A stretch of DNA of 64,000 nucleotides from Paralithodes platypus (Eukaryota; Arthropoda; Malacostraca; Decapoda; Lithodidae), in contig CM064509.1 of assembly GCA_032716605.1 (NCBI GenBank), positions 48,753,302-48,817,301 of the forward strand, written 5' to 3'. A program made the position numbers and the translations under genes. The notes below the pieces were generated by a model. The model saw only the letters and a program-made list of their open reading frames with translations. It was not told where the DNA came from and did no database searches. Shown piece by piece: positions 43,976 through 54,619 of the stretch; position 1 is the first letter of the stretch; each line of letters begins with the position of its first letter.

Positions 43976-44179
43976 TGACAATGCAACAACTACATACAGT
44001 AAGACACCCATAAGACCCCGCCAAGAGGCCGACAAGCACGTCAGCAAGATGACAGACCAAAAATCTCAAGACACAGAATATAGATTTGAACAAATCGTGT
44101 GTGGGATTGTGTGTGTTTATGTGTGTGTGTGTATGTGTCTGTATATGTATGTGTGTCGATATGTGTATGTTTCTTTTTG
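43976..44179. other. GT-rich spacer
   Basis: Imperfect (GT)n between 44097 and 44165. No gene. Confidence 0.5.
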
Positions 44180-44414
44180 TATGTGCATGAAGGAGACAAA
44201 AGGCAGGATCCCTGCAACAAGTGTCTCCCCTTAGCCAAAAAAGTGACAGATAGCAAAAATCAAGGGACGTTGAGGTCAAAATGCCACGACACACGAAGTT
44301 TAAAGTGTTAAGTCGAAGGATGAATGAAAGATTGATTGAGAAAGAGAGTTCTAGAGTTCACATGTTGAATAGAAGAGAGACTAGGAAAACTTGTTATTTT
44401 TTGGATTGGAGAGC
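44180..44414 (-). mobile_element. LINE-A 3' end fused to an ORF1 relic
   Basis: The minus strand carries SNP-x-x, then the SLLFNM-like block, and the LINE-A 3' UTR landmarks (TGTCACTTTTTTGGC, GGGGAGACACTTGTTGC, TTTTGTCTCCTTC). It is joined at about 44414 to the end of the esterase-like ORF1 at a CTCTCCAA microhomology, which suggests an internal deletion of one LINE-A copy. Confidence 0.65.
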
Positions 44415-45390
44415 TGAACAGAACCCTGTACTGCGTCGTGAAGCAGGCGTCCAGATCTTGCTGCTCCCATCTGGTTCAGATGGACTCCATCCGCTATAAA
44501 CAGATGATCTTCACGGTAGAAGGCATCCCAGGTATTGATGAATCCAACATTTTCCTCCCTGCAGACAGTCGACGATTTACGCTAGTGGCTATGTTGAAGA
44601 ATCGGCTCCTCACACCGATCCTGGGGACGATCCCTGATATGATGACTCTGCATGACTTTTCCTTATATGTCTGAATCAGCTTCCGGTACTTCAGCATGAG
44701 GTCCTCCGATCGGGTTGGCTGCATGTCAATAGATCCGACATGAATGACGTACATTGTACGTGAGGGGGCTAACTTCGAAACTTCGTTGACTGCAGCTGCA
44801 ACGTCGTCCACACCGCCACCCGGGATACAGAAGCGCTTCCTGGTCCTGGGTGCCCTGGCGCAGAAATCCGTAAGTTGTCCACGAACCATGAAATCTCCTA
44901 CGAGCCGAATTTCTTCCATTTCTTCCTCGTCGTCTAAGTCCACAAGAATCTGGTAACGGTTCTGGCACATGGTTTCGGTGATGATCTTCCTTGTGATGGG
45001 GTGAACGTTGTTTCTCATGACGCGGAAGTTGTCCTGATGGAGAACAGTCATTATTTGAATTTTCCTGACGTGGTGTATGTACTGAAGCGGGTATCGCTAT
45101 ATCAGGCGTTGGGTTGTGGGAAGATGCCGCAGTGGTAGTAATTGCTTCATTTGATGATACTCCTACGTTGAGCGTTGCAAATTCGTGGAGTGTTTCCAGC
45201 TTCTGGTTGAGGGCGTTAATCTTGATGTTAGCTTCATCCAGTTTAACTGCCAAATCTTCTCGGAGCTGGCAGAATCGGACGAACATGAACCTCGGGGCAG
45301 GCAAACATGGTTGGGCCAAATCTACCGGAACAGCTCGTGCAAGCGCGAGACATGGTGACAATAACAAAACTTCGAATCACTTCTAATCAC
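44415..45390 (-). pseudogene. LINE ORF1 with coiled coil and SGNH/GDSL-esterase-like domain (catalytic residues lost)
   Basis: Minus strand, in two frames. The upstream frame (to about 45050) has FCQLREDLAVKLDEANIKI and NALNQKLETLHEFATL, a coiled-coil-like stretch, then a Thr/Asn/Pro-rich linker. The next frame has EIRLVGDFMVRGQ, PGGGVDDVAAAV and MYVIHVGSIDM, then a third short frame with IADGVHLNQMGAARSGRLL. The spacing fits the SGNH esterase fold found in ORF1 of CR1/L2-type LINEs, with blocks G-D-S, G, G-x-N-D and D-x-x-H. Here GDS is GDF and the N of G-x-N-D is I, so the nucleophile and an oxyanion residue are gone, while D-x-x-H remains. Two frameshifts confirm a pseudogene. Confidence 0.7.
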
Positions 45391-46045
45391 TTGTCTCACT
45401 TCAGAACACTTTATTCACTTCAGATCACTCCACTCACTTCACTCACTGTAAATCACTTCACTCACTTTAAATCACTTCGTGTCACTTCTAATACAATTAA
45501 AGCCTGAAACTAATACACCTGGAATAAAAATAAAAATTACGAGACAAGATTTACTAGAAACAACAAACACAAATGTGAATTGGAGGTTAAATTAACCTAG
45601 TGAGAAACTGGTAAAACAATATTAGTTAGCATATACAGTCGTTGACACAACAAAATAATGGAATTTGTATTATCATTGACAAGAGTGTAATAGGCCTGTT
45701 AATATGATGACAAGTATCTGAAATGCACTTAAATAGGCGATCAAAAAGTATCACAGTAACTAAATTATTCTAACCAAATATTAAAGCTATCTTAACAAAT
45801 GTTGGTGTGTGCGATTTATATATAGTCGATCAATAGAAAAGGTTCAACTAGGTACAGTAATGGCAGACTTTGATATATATACTACAAGAAGAGGGTTAAT
45901 TTGTTTATGCGTATACAGGTGGCGCTGTTGTCAGAGGCGGCGCTCTATTTGGCAAATAGTATTTTGAAAAGCAATCGTTTATCAGTTAAAAATACAGGTA
46001 CAATGTCATGCAAGATAACTACTGAGTGATTTACTAAGCACTTAA
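45391..46045. other. putative LINE 5' UTR with CACTT-rich tract, then unannotated
   Basis: 45370-45495 is an imperfect repeat of CACTTC/CACTTT words lying immediately upstream (on the minus strand) of the ORF1 relic. The rest is AT-rich with no feature recognised. Confidence 0.4.
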
Positions 46046-47131
46046 TCTCTCAGTTGCGCAGCCCCTGTAGTATGCACCATACCCCTGTGCGTAGGTATTT
46101 AGATGCATTCCTCACTAAAATCGTTAATTTACCATAAATAAAATTAATACTTATCCATATGCGCCTATTTTACGTTTAATGTGAAGATAGTAACATGGAA
46201 CAACAATAAAACAAGTGGGAATATCATTTGTATGGTCAAAATCGCGAATTGTTAGCGAGTGTTTCATTCCACAATTGTGAGCCAGCCGGCCTCACACCCT
46301 CCTCTCTCGAAGCCTGGAGAGTGACTGAGGCCTGTATCTCTCTCTCTCTCTCTCTCTCTTTCCCACGCATAGACACACAAATGACCACAGCCTAGGATCG
46401 CTTTGGAAATGCTTACACGAAAATATACCAATGAATAAGGGAATAACAGGGAAAATAGGTGATAATTGAAAGGGGGGGAAAGGGGGGAAGGAGGGGATGT
46501 GGAGGAGTGATATAAGGTATGGAGGGGGAAAACAAAAATCAAGTGCTACTGGGGCCTTTTAAAAGTTGTTTTTTAGGCCTAGGATCTTAACCCTTAATTA
46601 GAGGCTCACCACATAAGTCGAGTTAAATAAAGCTGGACTATGTGGCGGCGCTCGACATAGGTCGAGTGGCAATTTCAGCACGTAATGTTGCTGAGAGAGA
46701 GAGACAAGTGGTGGCAGGAGAGTAGCGAGCGTATGACTGCTCCAGACCTCCGTGGCGAACATACTGACACGAATCCCAGCTCCCTCCTCCCTCTCTCACT
46801 CGCTATATAAGGAATTGTATCGGGAAAGTGGCTAATTACATGCTTTTTGCACTCGCGTTGCACGGTTATTGCAAGAAAACTAGCCATCATAAAAGGATCG
46901 TTATGGTGTCATTCGAAAGCTCTGTTTATGCCCTTTCAGGGATAGGTACTTGTTTTACGTTCTGGGTCTTATTTAGGCATGAAAATGATCACGTAAACAG
47001 CCCTATTTTGGCTAAAAACACCCCGCTGGGCGGTACATATAAATAAACCGCATAGGCCGCTCGTAAGGTGTTAAGAGTCTCCCCGCAGTCGCCCAGTAAA
47101 ACCTCTTAAGAGTATCCCCGCAGCTGCTGGG
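46046..47131 (+). mobile_element. TTAA-family non-autonomous DNA transposon, copy 3, with nested insertion
   Basis: Same family as 6758-7333: TTAA at 46042-46045, left end TCTCTCAGTTGCGCAG, CATTCCTCACTAAAATCG, a (CT)n run at 46339-46360, TTTTTTAGGCCTAGGATCTTA, and right end CCCGCAGCTGCTGGG followed by TTAA at 47132-47135. Subtracting the nested element and one TTAA leaves about 602 bp, close to the other two copies. Confidence 0.7.
46591..47070. mobile_element. second TTAA element nested in copy 3
   Basis: 480 bp flanked by TTAA at 46587-46590 and 47071-47074. The homologous site in copy 1 (7270-7290) reads straight through, giving an empty-site comparison. The ends CCCTTAATTAGAGGCTC and, inverted, CACCTTACGAGCGGCC are weak inverted repeats. 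The interior has short palindromes such as CTCGACATAGGTCGAG. Confidence 0.7.
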
Positions 47132-47135
47132 TTAA

Positions 47136-47440
47136 CTACAGTGAGGGCAAAAATTACTACAGCAAGGCCTAGAACAACATAATATGGAACAAGCAAATAG
47201 TTTGTTTACAATAGTGCGTCGATCGTCACTACCCGGTACTAATGTAAACAATGGCAGTCTCGATAAACAAACATTTATCAGTCAAAAACACAGCAGAATA
47301 ACATGCAAAGCAACTACTGGGCGGTTTAACTAGCACTTAACTACAGCTCATGCAACAAATAAAGGAATGAGCAATGTAACACTCAAAATATGGTCAAATT
47401 TCAAGCGGCGGGCAAATTGGTGTTGACGCTTCCAGTTGAG
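47136..47440. other. unannotated stretch
   Basis: Nothing recognised. Confidence 0.35.
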
Positions 47441-48775
47441 CCGGGTGAGTCTAAGTAGAGAAGGATTATGGAAAGTTATAGAGCTGTATGATGTAAAAGA
47501 CAATGTGTTGAATGCTGTGAAGAGGTTTATGACGGTAGTGAAGCATGTGTAAGAATAAATGGCGCATTAAGTGGGTGGTTTAGTGTGCAGGTCGGAGTGA
47601 GACAGGAATATGTGATGTTGCCCTGCTTGTTTAATATCTAAATGAATGGGGTGATGAGAGAAGTATAGGACATAACAAGAAGAGAAGGAATAGAGATGGT
47701 GAATGGTGGGAACAGAATGACTGTCACTAATATGTTGTATGCAGATGACGCACTGATATGTGCCGAGAGCAAGAATGACCTTTGCCAGATGGGTGAGATA
47801 CTTGTGGAAGTTTGTGAAAGACGAGGTCTGAAAGTAAATGTTAATAAAAGCAAAGTAATGGTAGTAGAAAGAGAAGGAGACACTGTGTAATGTAATGATT
47901 AATGGAGAACAGCTTGAACTAGTATAAGAATTTAGTTTATGTATCTGGGAGTCATGATTGAGAAAAGGGGAAAATGTACAAGAGAAGTAGAAAACAGTAA
48001 CACAAGGAAGAAAGGTAGCAGAAAATGAAAACCTTGTTTAGGAGCAAAAACTTAAGTATGGAAGCAGTGCCCGGATTGTATGAGGGGGTGTTGGTGCCGA
48101 CATTGATGTATGGATGTGAAACTCTGGTATGGTATAGTAATGAAAAGTCACGAGTAAGATCAGTTGAATTGGATTTCGTAAGAAATGTGTGTGGAGTTCA
48201 AAGAATAGACAAAGTACGAAGTGTGAACATAAGGGAGGCATGTGGAGTTAAGAAGTCGGTAGAGCAAAAGGTTGAAGAAAGTGTTCTCATCTTTGACAAG
48301 AATGCCTGAAGAAAGAATAATTAATAGGATCTATGTCAGTGAAGTGGAAGGAAGAAGAAGGTGTGGGAACCCGAGAAGAAGATGGTATGATATGGTGTCA
48401 GAATGTGTGTCAAAGCGTGAAAAGGGAAGGGTTGAAGCAAAAGAATTAGCAAATGACAGGACATGGAGGAAGTTTGTTAGAGATACTACATGAAGGTCTC
48501 TGGACCCTTTTAAATGACAATCCTGGTAGGTCTTTATCCCATTTGTTGATGTGAAGAGACCTTGTCCGGAAGTATAGCATCTGAGGTGAAGCCATTGATT
48601 TCGTGCTGAGTGATTGGTGTTTCTGAATGTTTGTGTGCTTGCTTTTTGTGAGCAAACTGTTTTATGTGTTCTTCTTCTGTCACCTCTTTGTCCTTTCTCG
48701 TGTATCTTGCAGATCTTCCCTACCCCTTGTGGGAGTAAGGGCTGCCTACTGACTGACTGACTGACTGACTGACTT
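47441..48775 (+). pseudogene. RTE-like LINE with (GACT)n tail
   Basis: Plus-strand frames, several times shifted. They contain VQVGVRQEYVMLPCLFNI (G-V-R-Q-G-x-x-x-S-P-x-L-F-N block, about 47587-47640), MTVTNMLYADDALICAES (catalytic YADD, about 47720-47765), GLKVNVNKSKVMV, LVPTLMYGCETLVW (about 48090-48130), RSVELDFVRNVCGVQRID, EVEGRRRCGNPRRRW and KELANDRTWRKFVRD. The 3' end is a GACT repeat at about 48749-48775. The RT catalytic pair is kept but frames are broken, so it is a dead copy. It belongs to a different subfamily from the 28871 and 49095 copies. Confidence 0.8.
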
Positions 48776-49094
48776 CTTATTGAAAGATACAAGGGATATT
48801 GGGTCCTGGTTTGAACAGTCCTCACTTCAATCTGTTGGAGTGAACATGTTTGACCACCTATACTTGGTCGTCAGGGCTGAATGAATTACGCTTGCCCTTT
48901 GAAGAGCAAGGATGAGTTGCAAATCACGGGTCAGTGTCTGTGATGTGAAGAGTCAACTTTGTCTTGCGAGAGAGAGTGATATGGCTTTTCCCTGGTAGAT
49001 GCTTTAGACTCTATACCCATTACAGTATATCCTGGTCACATAACATTGTATGTTATCTACTATGTTGTACAGACCTAAATGCTATATATATACC
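48776..49094. other. unannotated stretch
   Basis: Nothing recognised. Confidence 0.35.
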
Positions 49095-50875
49095 GTGGTA
49101 TATCTATCTACCTATCTATCTATATGTTCAGGCCCAATCCCCACTTTTCCTATTTTTGTATTTACATTTTTTATTTTATTTTTTGTTATTTTTTATGTTT
49201 TAAGGGGTGGCCGACTCAAGACAGAGCAAGAATAGGGACAACACAAAAACAAAATACAAATTCACAAACATGTAGGTCATCCAGGAGAAGACCCAGAGAC
49301 CAGGGTCACCAAGGTCCCTCCAGCACTCCCCCAGCCCCCGACCACCCGGAGAGGTTCTGATCTCGGCAGGCAGACATGCAGCGGAGCCGAAGCAACAAGC
49401 CCGCCCACCACACTTCCAGGCGCACCCTTCATATTAATCGTCTCCCCAGGCCAGGCGCCTGATGGACTATTATCTAGTCCAACTTGCGCCCGACCCCTTC
49501 CCCCAAATGACCACGTGTTCACTCATATATTCACAAGCATTCTCCAATCATTCCTGTATATTACCACTTCCCTTGCCTGATCTATATTCATTCCTCTATC
49601 ATCCAAAGCTTGTCTTACACACAGTCTCTCCATCTCAATGGGCGTCTTCCTGCCCTTATATCTCCCCTTGTATCTGACTCACATATTCTCTTTATAAGCC
49701 TTTCATCTTCCATTCGTTCAACATGACCATACCAACTCAGCACCCTTCTGTCCACTCTGGCTGAAAAATGTTCCTGCTGCCCCACTCTCCTATGTATCTC
49801 TTCATTCCTCAATCTGTCTCTACGAGTAACTCCACACATACTTCTCAAGCAGCTCATCTCCATCACATCCAGCTTTCTTCTCTCCTTTTCCTTCAGAGCC
49901 CATGTCTCAGCCCCATATATCAATGTTGGCACAACAATTCCTTGATACATTGCACTTTTTACTTAATTCCGAGATTTCTCGTCTGCCACATACTTCCCAT
50001 TGCTCCGAAAACCTTCCTTCCTTCACACACTCTCTGTTTTACCTTCATTTCCATACCTCCACTCCTGCTTATCGTTCATCCTAGATATTTAAAACACTCT
50101 AATTGTTCCAATATTTCCCCATCCAGCCTCACATCTAGATTCACCCTACGATCACCCCTATTACACACCATTACTTTACTTTTATTGACGTTCACCTTCA
50201 GTTTCTCCTCCTACAAACCACACCAATTTTTTTGACTACCCGCTGCAATTTCTTCTCCTCATAATCCGCCACCAACGCTGTGTCATCAGCAAACAGCAAC
50301 TAATTAAACTCCCAATCTCTACCATTCTTTCCTACTAAACCCAATCCTCTTCCCATAGTTCTCATTTTCACCTCCCTCACCACACCATCCATAAACATAT
50401 TAACCCACTGAACCCCAGCGACGACACGTTGTCATCGGCAATGTTTGTAACGCTAAACCCCAGCGACGACAACGTTGCGTCACTGTTAATTACTCCGGTC
50501 CTATGGCACCTAGAGGGCTCAGATTTGTATGGGAACTCTGTAAGTATCCCACGCAACCATGCCGATTGGTGAAAACTCTCAAAGTCCAACTGCGTGCACT
50601 TGAGCGCACAAAAACCTGTTTTTGGGTGTTTTTGCCTTCAATTTTCCCCTCATGTAAATCCGACTTTCGGGCGCACCGTAGGACCCCTTAATGACCTAGG
50701 GGATCATTTTTTTGTGAGTTTTCCTTCATTCCTAACCCATTACTGGTGTTTTCTGGATTTTTTTTTTTTCTTCAAAACCTGCTGGTCCTGGGTGGTAAAT
50801 TTATTATAAACTAGCTGGGGCTCAGTGGGTTAAACAGCCATGGTGACATTACACATGGTGACATTATACCAGTAT
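49095..50875 (-). pseudogene. RTE-like LINE, minus strand, with (GATA)n tail and TTAA MITE
   Basis: Same subfamily as 28871-29908, on the minus strand. The C-terminal frame at 49615-49950 is open: QGIVVPTLIYGAETWALKEK, RRKLDVMEMSCLRSMCGV, RRVLSWYGHVERMED. Further upstream are DVRLDGEILEQLECFKYLG-like residues (about 50080-50140), a VNVNKSKVMV-like segment (about 50160-50210), LLFADDTALVAD-like residues (about 50260-50300) and FNMFMDGVVREVKMR. The last is split by the MITE at 50404-50829. A GATA-type tail lies at 49098-49122. Frameshifts make it non-functional. Confidence 0.8.
50404..50829. mobile_element. TTAA-type MITE inside RTE-like LINE
   Basis: 426 bp with TTAA on both sides (50400-50403 and 50830-50833). 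The terminal inverted repeat is nearly perfect: CCCACTGAACCCCAGC at the left and CCCACTGAGCCCCAGC when the right end is inverted. The host LINE codons on either side (L-F-N then M-F-M-D-G) rejoin cleanly when it is removed with one TTAA. Confidence 0.85.
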
Positions 50876-50879
50876 ATAC

Positions 50880-50880
50880 A

Positions 50881-50960
<80 letters not shown>
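50880..50960. repeat. (TA)n followed by (GA)n microsatellite
   Basis: (TA)n about 50880-50924 then (GA)n about 50924-50960. Confidence 0.95.
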
Positions 50961-50963
<3 letters not shown>

Positions 50964-51011
50964 GGCAATGGTGTCCACTCAAAAATATAATTATGTTCTG
51001 AGCCTCTCCGT

Positions 51012-51128
51012 GACCTTAAGTTCTGGTCCTCTTCCTATTGCTATGTACAGGACCTTAAGTTATGGTCCTTTTCCTATTCGTATGTTATATGACCTTAAGT
51101 TCTGGTCCTCTACTTGATCTCATGTTCC
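51012..51128 (+). repeat. three-copy tandem repeat of about 48 bp
   Basis: GACCTTAAGTTCTGGTCCTC then TTCCTATT occurs three times with drift. Confidence 0.7.
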
Positions 51129-51299
51129 GTGATGTATACTATTGTTTGTCTCCGGGATGGTATTATAAGCTCAACCTGCCTGAGTTGGACCTATGAGCAG
51201 ATTATACTGCATAGCAATTCAGGGGAGTTCAGTTGCTTACAAAGGTTCTGAGGATATAAATGTGTTTTTCTTTTTTCGTTTTAATTGTTTTATTATATG

Positions 51300-51775
51300 T
51301 GGATGAAAAATACAAAGGGTGAAATTGCCTGTCACAAGTGTCTCCCCCAAAGTTAAAAGAGTGACAGAGAGACAAAATCAAGGTACTTTACTGTCAAAAT
51401 GTCTGAACACGGAGCTTGAAGCAGTTTAATTCGTAAGATGAGGAAAAGACTGAACAGATTGAGGGAGAGAGTTCCAAAGCTTGCTTGTTGAGTAGAAGAA
51501 AGACTGTTAAAATGTGATCAATCTTGAGTTTGAAAGTTGGACAGAATAGGGTTGGGGGTGTGTTGAAAGGCAGGTACTCCCTCTCTTAGTTTATCTTAGT
51601 ATATATTGAGAGAGTTCTGAAGAAAATCGATTATTGTAATAGCGATAGAAGAGTGAGACAGATGCAACGTTGCGGCGTGTAGAGAGATATTGTAGGGAAT
51701 TAGTGAGAGGTGGTAAGTTGATGAGACGAAATGCTTTTGATGTTACCTTTTCGAGAAGTGCGATATGGGTTAAAC
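51300..51775 (-). mobile_element. LINE-A 3' end fragment
   Basis: The minus strand has THIALLEKVTSKAFRLIN, PPLTNSLQYLSTRRNVASVS and LFYRYYNNRFSSELSQ, then drifted C-terminal blocks and the 3' UTR. It is 5' truncated at about 51775 next to a long (TA)n at 51803-51861. Confidence 0.8.
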
Positions 51776-51801
51776 CTCCTGACACACACACAAGCACACA
51801 C

Positions 51802-51864
<63 letters not shown>

Positions 51865-52051
51865 TATATGCCGAGCAAATTACTGAAGTAATCCTTTAGG
51901 GCATGGAAGCATATATTCCATTTTCTTTCTCTCAAATTAAATAAAAACAATCTTGGTTTACTCACGCTTGTTATGCTGTTGTCCGCAATAAGGAGGAAGC
52001 ATTCAAACGATACCGGACGTCACCTTCAAACTGAAGTATCTCGTACTATAT

Positions 52052-52806
52052 AGGTTTTAACAAAGGAGGGATAATTTAAACAAAGTTAAGCGGGTGCGAT
52101 GATACCGTGGAGTTATGGGAGGGTTTTCATTTTGAAATATAGAGGGATTCTAAACCTCTAATATCAACACGTTCACAGGAGTCCAAAATATTAAAATATC
52201 TTTTGTCACACCAAAATCACAATATATAGCGTGTTCCCATACAACGGAGTAAGGAGGTGACTGAGAGGAAGACCTGTTCTAGTAGACTGACCTATGTACT
52301 CGTCAATTCGAGTCTTCAAAGCTCGGTATGAGCTTCCATTATACCCTGCCTGACAGCTAGGGCAAGTGAACTTGTAAATAATTGACGAACGTAGATCAGT
52401 ACGTAGTCGAACTTTGAAATGAAAAACATGAACCAATCTTAAACGCATCCTTATGAATGAAGCTCAGAGTAATTTGCAGGTAAAGTTTGAGCAAATATCT
52501 TCTTGAATTATGTTCTATTTTACTCGAGACCTAACGTTTCGACATCACACTGGTGTCAAATCATATAGAGTAAATATAATATGAACACTTAAAGCTTATT
52601 AAAAGTAATTAGAACATAAAAATATATGGGGCAGATTATGGTTTAATACAAAGAAGAGATCATTTAAACAAAGTTAAGTGGGTGCGATGAGATGATACCG
52701 TGGAGGGTTTTAATTTTGAAATATAGAGGGATTCGAAAAATCTAATATCAACACGTTGACAGCAGTCTAAAATAATCAAATTATATTTTATAATTAGTTT
52801 TAAAAA
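52052..52806 (-). mobile_element. Penelope-like element fragment with direct terminal repeats
   Basis: Direct repeats of about 145 bp (52053-52197 and 52641-52783; shared TTTAAACAAAGTTAAG, GGGTGCGATGA, GATACCGTGGAG, TTTTGAAATATAGAGGGATTC) bracket a GIY-YIG endonuclease relic. Near 52525-52555 the minus strand has GATTTGACACCAGTGTGATG then TCGAAACG, the usual Penelope-like terminal motif. The block sits inside LINE-A and so is younger than that copy. Confidence 0.7.
52206..52448 (-). pseudogene. GIY-YIG endonuclease relic of a Penelope-like element
   Basis: 80 codons: RSSIIYKFTCPSCQAGYNG, then YRALKTRIDEYIGQSTRTG. This is homologous to residues 58-98 of the 18919-19395 frame. The Y-I-G is changed to Y-N-G and the E-H to E-Y, so the active site is damaged. 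Confidence 0.75.
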
Positions 52807-53583
52807 GCTTTATGTGTTTCTGCCCGGAATAAAGCCAAACCTGCTATTTGACTCACCAAAAACTCTTTCATCAATAACAAATTATCTAAACTTCCCAACT
52901 CTAGCTCTTCTCAAGCTTTTTGGCATCTAGCCAAAAACCTATCCAACAATTTTGCTTCCTCGTCATTCCCTCCTCTTTTTCACTGAAGATACCACCGTCA
53001 CCTCTTCCTCTGACACAGCTTAACTCTTTGCTCAAACTTTCGCTAAAAACTCCACCTTGGATACTCCTCCCTCACTTACTTATGCCTAATATCATAATCT
53101 CTTCTAAGGTTGTAGTCTGCCTTTTCAGGGCTTAATAATAAGAAGGCGTACAGATAGGATGGTGTTCCTCCTGTTGTACTCAATAAGTGTCCCTTCGGGA
53201 CTCGGGTGAGACTTTTCCTATTGCGCTAGACATATTGAAAGCCTTTGATAGAGTCTGGCACAAATCTCCAATTTCCAAACTATCCTCCTTCGGTTTCTAT
53301 CCCTCTATGTGTACCTTCGTCTTTAATTTCCTTTTCAGATCATTCCATAGCTGAAGTTGTGGGTGGCCATTCCTCACTTCTTCAACATATCAACTATGGT
53401 GTTCATTAGGGTTCTGTCTTGTCTCCAGTTCTCTTTCTAACTTTCTAGTTCGTGTGTCCAGGCAATTTGACTCCAACGTCCCATGAATTTGGCTCTCTGT
53501 CTCTCTTTTGGCTTTGGGGGAAACACTCGTTACAGACAGCCTGCCTTTCGTTTCCTTCATACACATAGAAATATATCTATACA

Positions 53584-53637
<54 letters not shown>

Positions 53638-53638
53638 C

Positions 53639-54619
53639 GAGTAAAACCAGCGTTGTGATGAACATCTTTAATTGGAAAGCGTTTCGGCTTAAACAAAGCC
53701 ATCATCAGCCTAAAAGCAAAGAAAAGCCTACATGAAGACAATTGAAAACAAGTATACTAGGAAGTATAATATGAACTCGTAGGGGATACCAATATCATGA
53801 TAATTAATTGTTAAAATAATACAAATCTTGTAGTAAATTCTAAAGAAAATTATGGTGATTACAAATTGTTGTTCCGGAGTGTACAATGTGGGAAGCGAGT
53901 AATGCGTGAGTTTAGAGAGTTATACAAACAAGTAACATTTAATAATAAATGCATAATGTATGGAGAGCTAACATATCCTAGTCTTACCGAACTGGATTTC
54001 TCTTGTCCAAACCTCCTTTCTCAGCTGTTCGAGACCATTGTGAGTCATCAAACCTCCCATTAAAAACAAATTATTTCACTATTCTTCACTCGTCGCCCAA
54101 TGACGCAACACGCCTCCTTGTCGAGTCTCCTTACCCAGAAACTCCGGCCTAGCCTGGGGTCACATGAATGATCTACACCTTTGCTGTGCTTTTAAGTTTT
54201 AACTGGTTAGTACTTGCAGTCTTCAATAAATGTACATACCCCCCAAGTAGCTTAGGATAATATACTACATATTTGTTGTACTGTTAGTTCTCCTTACATT
54301 ATGTATTTATTATTGAATGTTACTTGTTTGTATAACCCTCTAAACGTACGTATTACTCGCTTCCCACAATTGTACACTCCGGAACAAACCATTTTTAATC
54401 ACCATAATTTTCTTTAGAATTTACTACAAGATTTGTATTATTTTAACAATTAATTATCATGATATTGGTGTCCCCTACGAGTTCATATTATACTTCCTAG
54501 TATACTTGTTTTCAATTGTCTTCATGTAGGCTTTTCTTTGCTTTTAGGCTGATGATGGCTTTTGTTTAAGCCAAAACGCGTTCCAATTAAAGATGTTCAT
54601 CACAACGCTGGTTTTACTC
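53639..54619. mobile_element. Penelope-like inverted-arm structure without ORF
   Basis: Arms of about 311 bp (53639-53949 and 54308-54619) are inverted copies of each other. The 358-bp centre has no recognisable coding sequence. On the minus strand the left arm contains GGCTGATGATGGCTTTG then TTTAAGCCGAAACGC (about 53681-53710), the terminal motif seen in Penelope-like elements. It is probably a solo pair of pLTRs left by a strongly 5'-truncated element. A (TA)n tract abuts its left end. Confidence 0.7.
53681..53709 (-). ncRNA. hammerhead-ribozyme-like motif (candidate)
   Basis: The minus strand reads CTGATGA, then a hairpin GGCTT-TGTTT-AAGCC, then GAAAC. That is the order of the hammerhead core CUGANGA, stem II, GAAA. 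One unpaired base precedes stem II, unlike the canonical motif, and stem III would be very short. Hammerhead motifs are known in Penelope-like terminal repeats. Activity is not shown. Confidence 0.35.

Larger units (their letters stand above)
51880..53575 (+). pseudogene. LINE-A degraded copy interrupted by a Penelope-like piece
   Basis: LINE-A EN/linker homology (SWFTHACYAVVRNKEEAFKR-like, about 51955-52010) stops at about 52050 and resumes at about 52807 with YVSARNKAKP-like codons. It continues through the linker and RT start (LDILKAFDRVWHKSPIS-like, about 53230-53275). It then jumps to the C-terminus and 3' UTR (53447-53570) by internal deletion. A (TA)n lies at 53583-53636. Confidence 0.75.
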
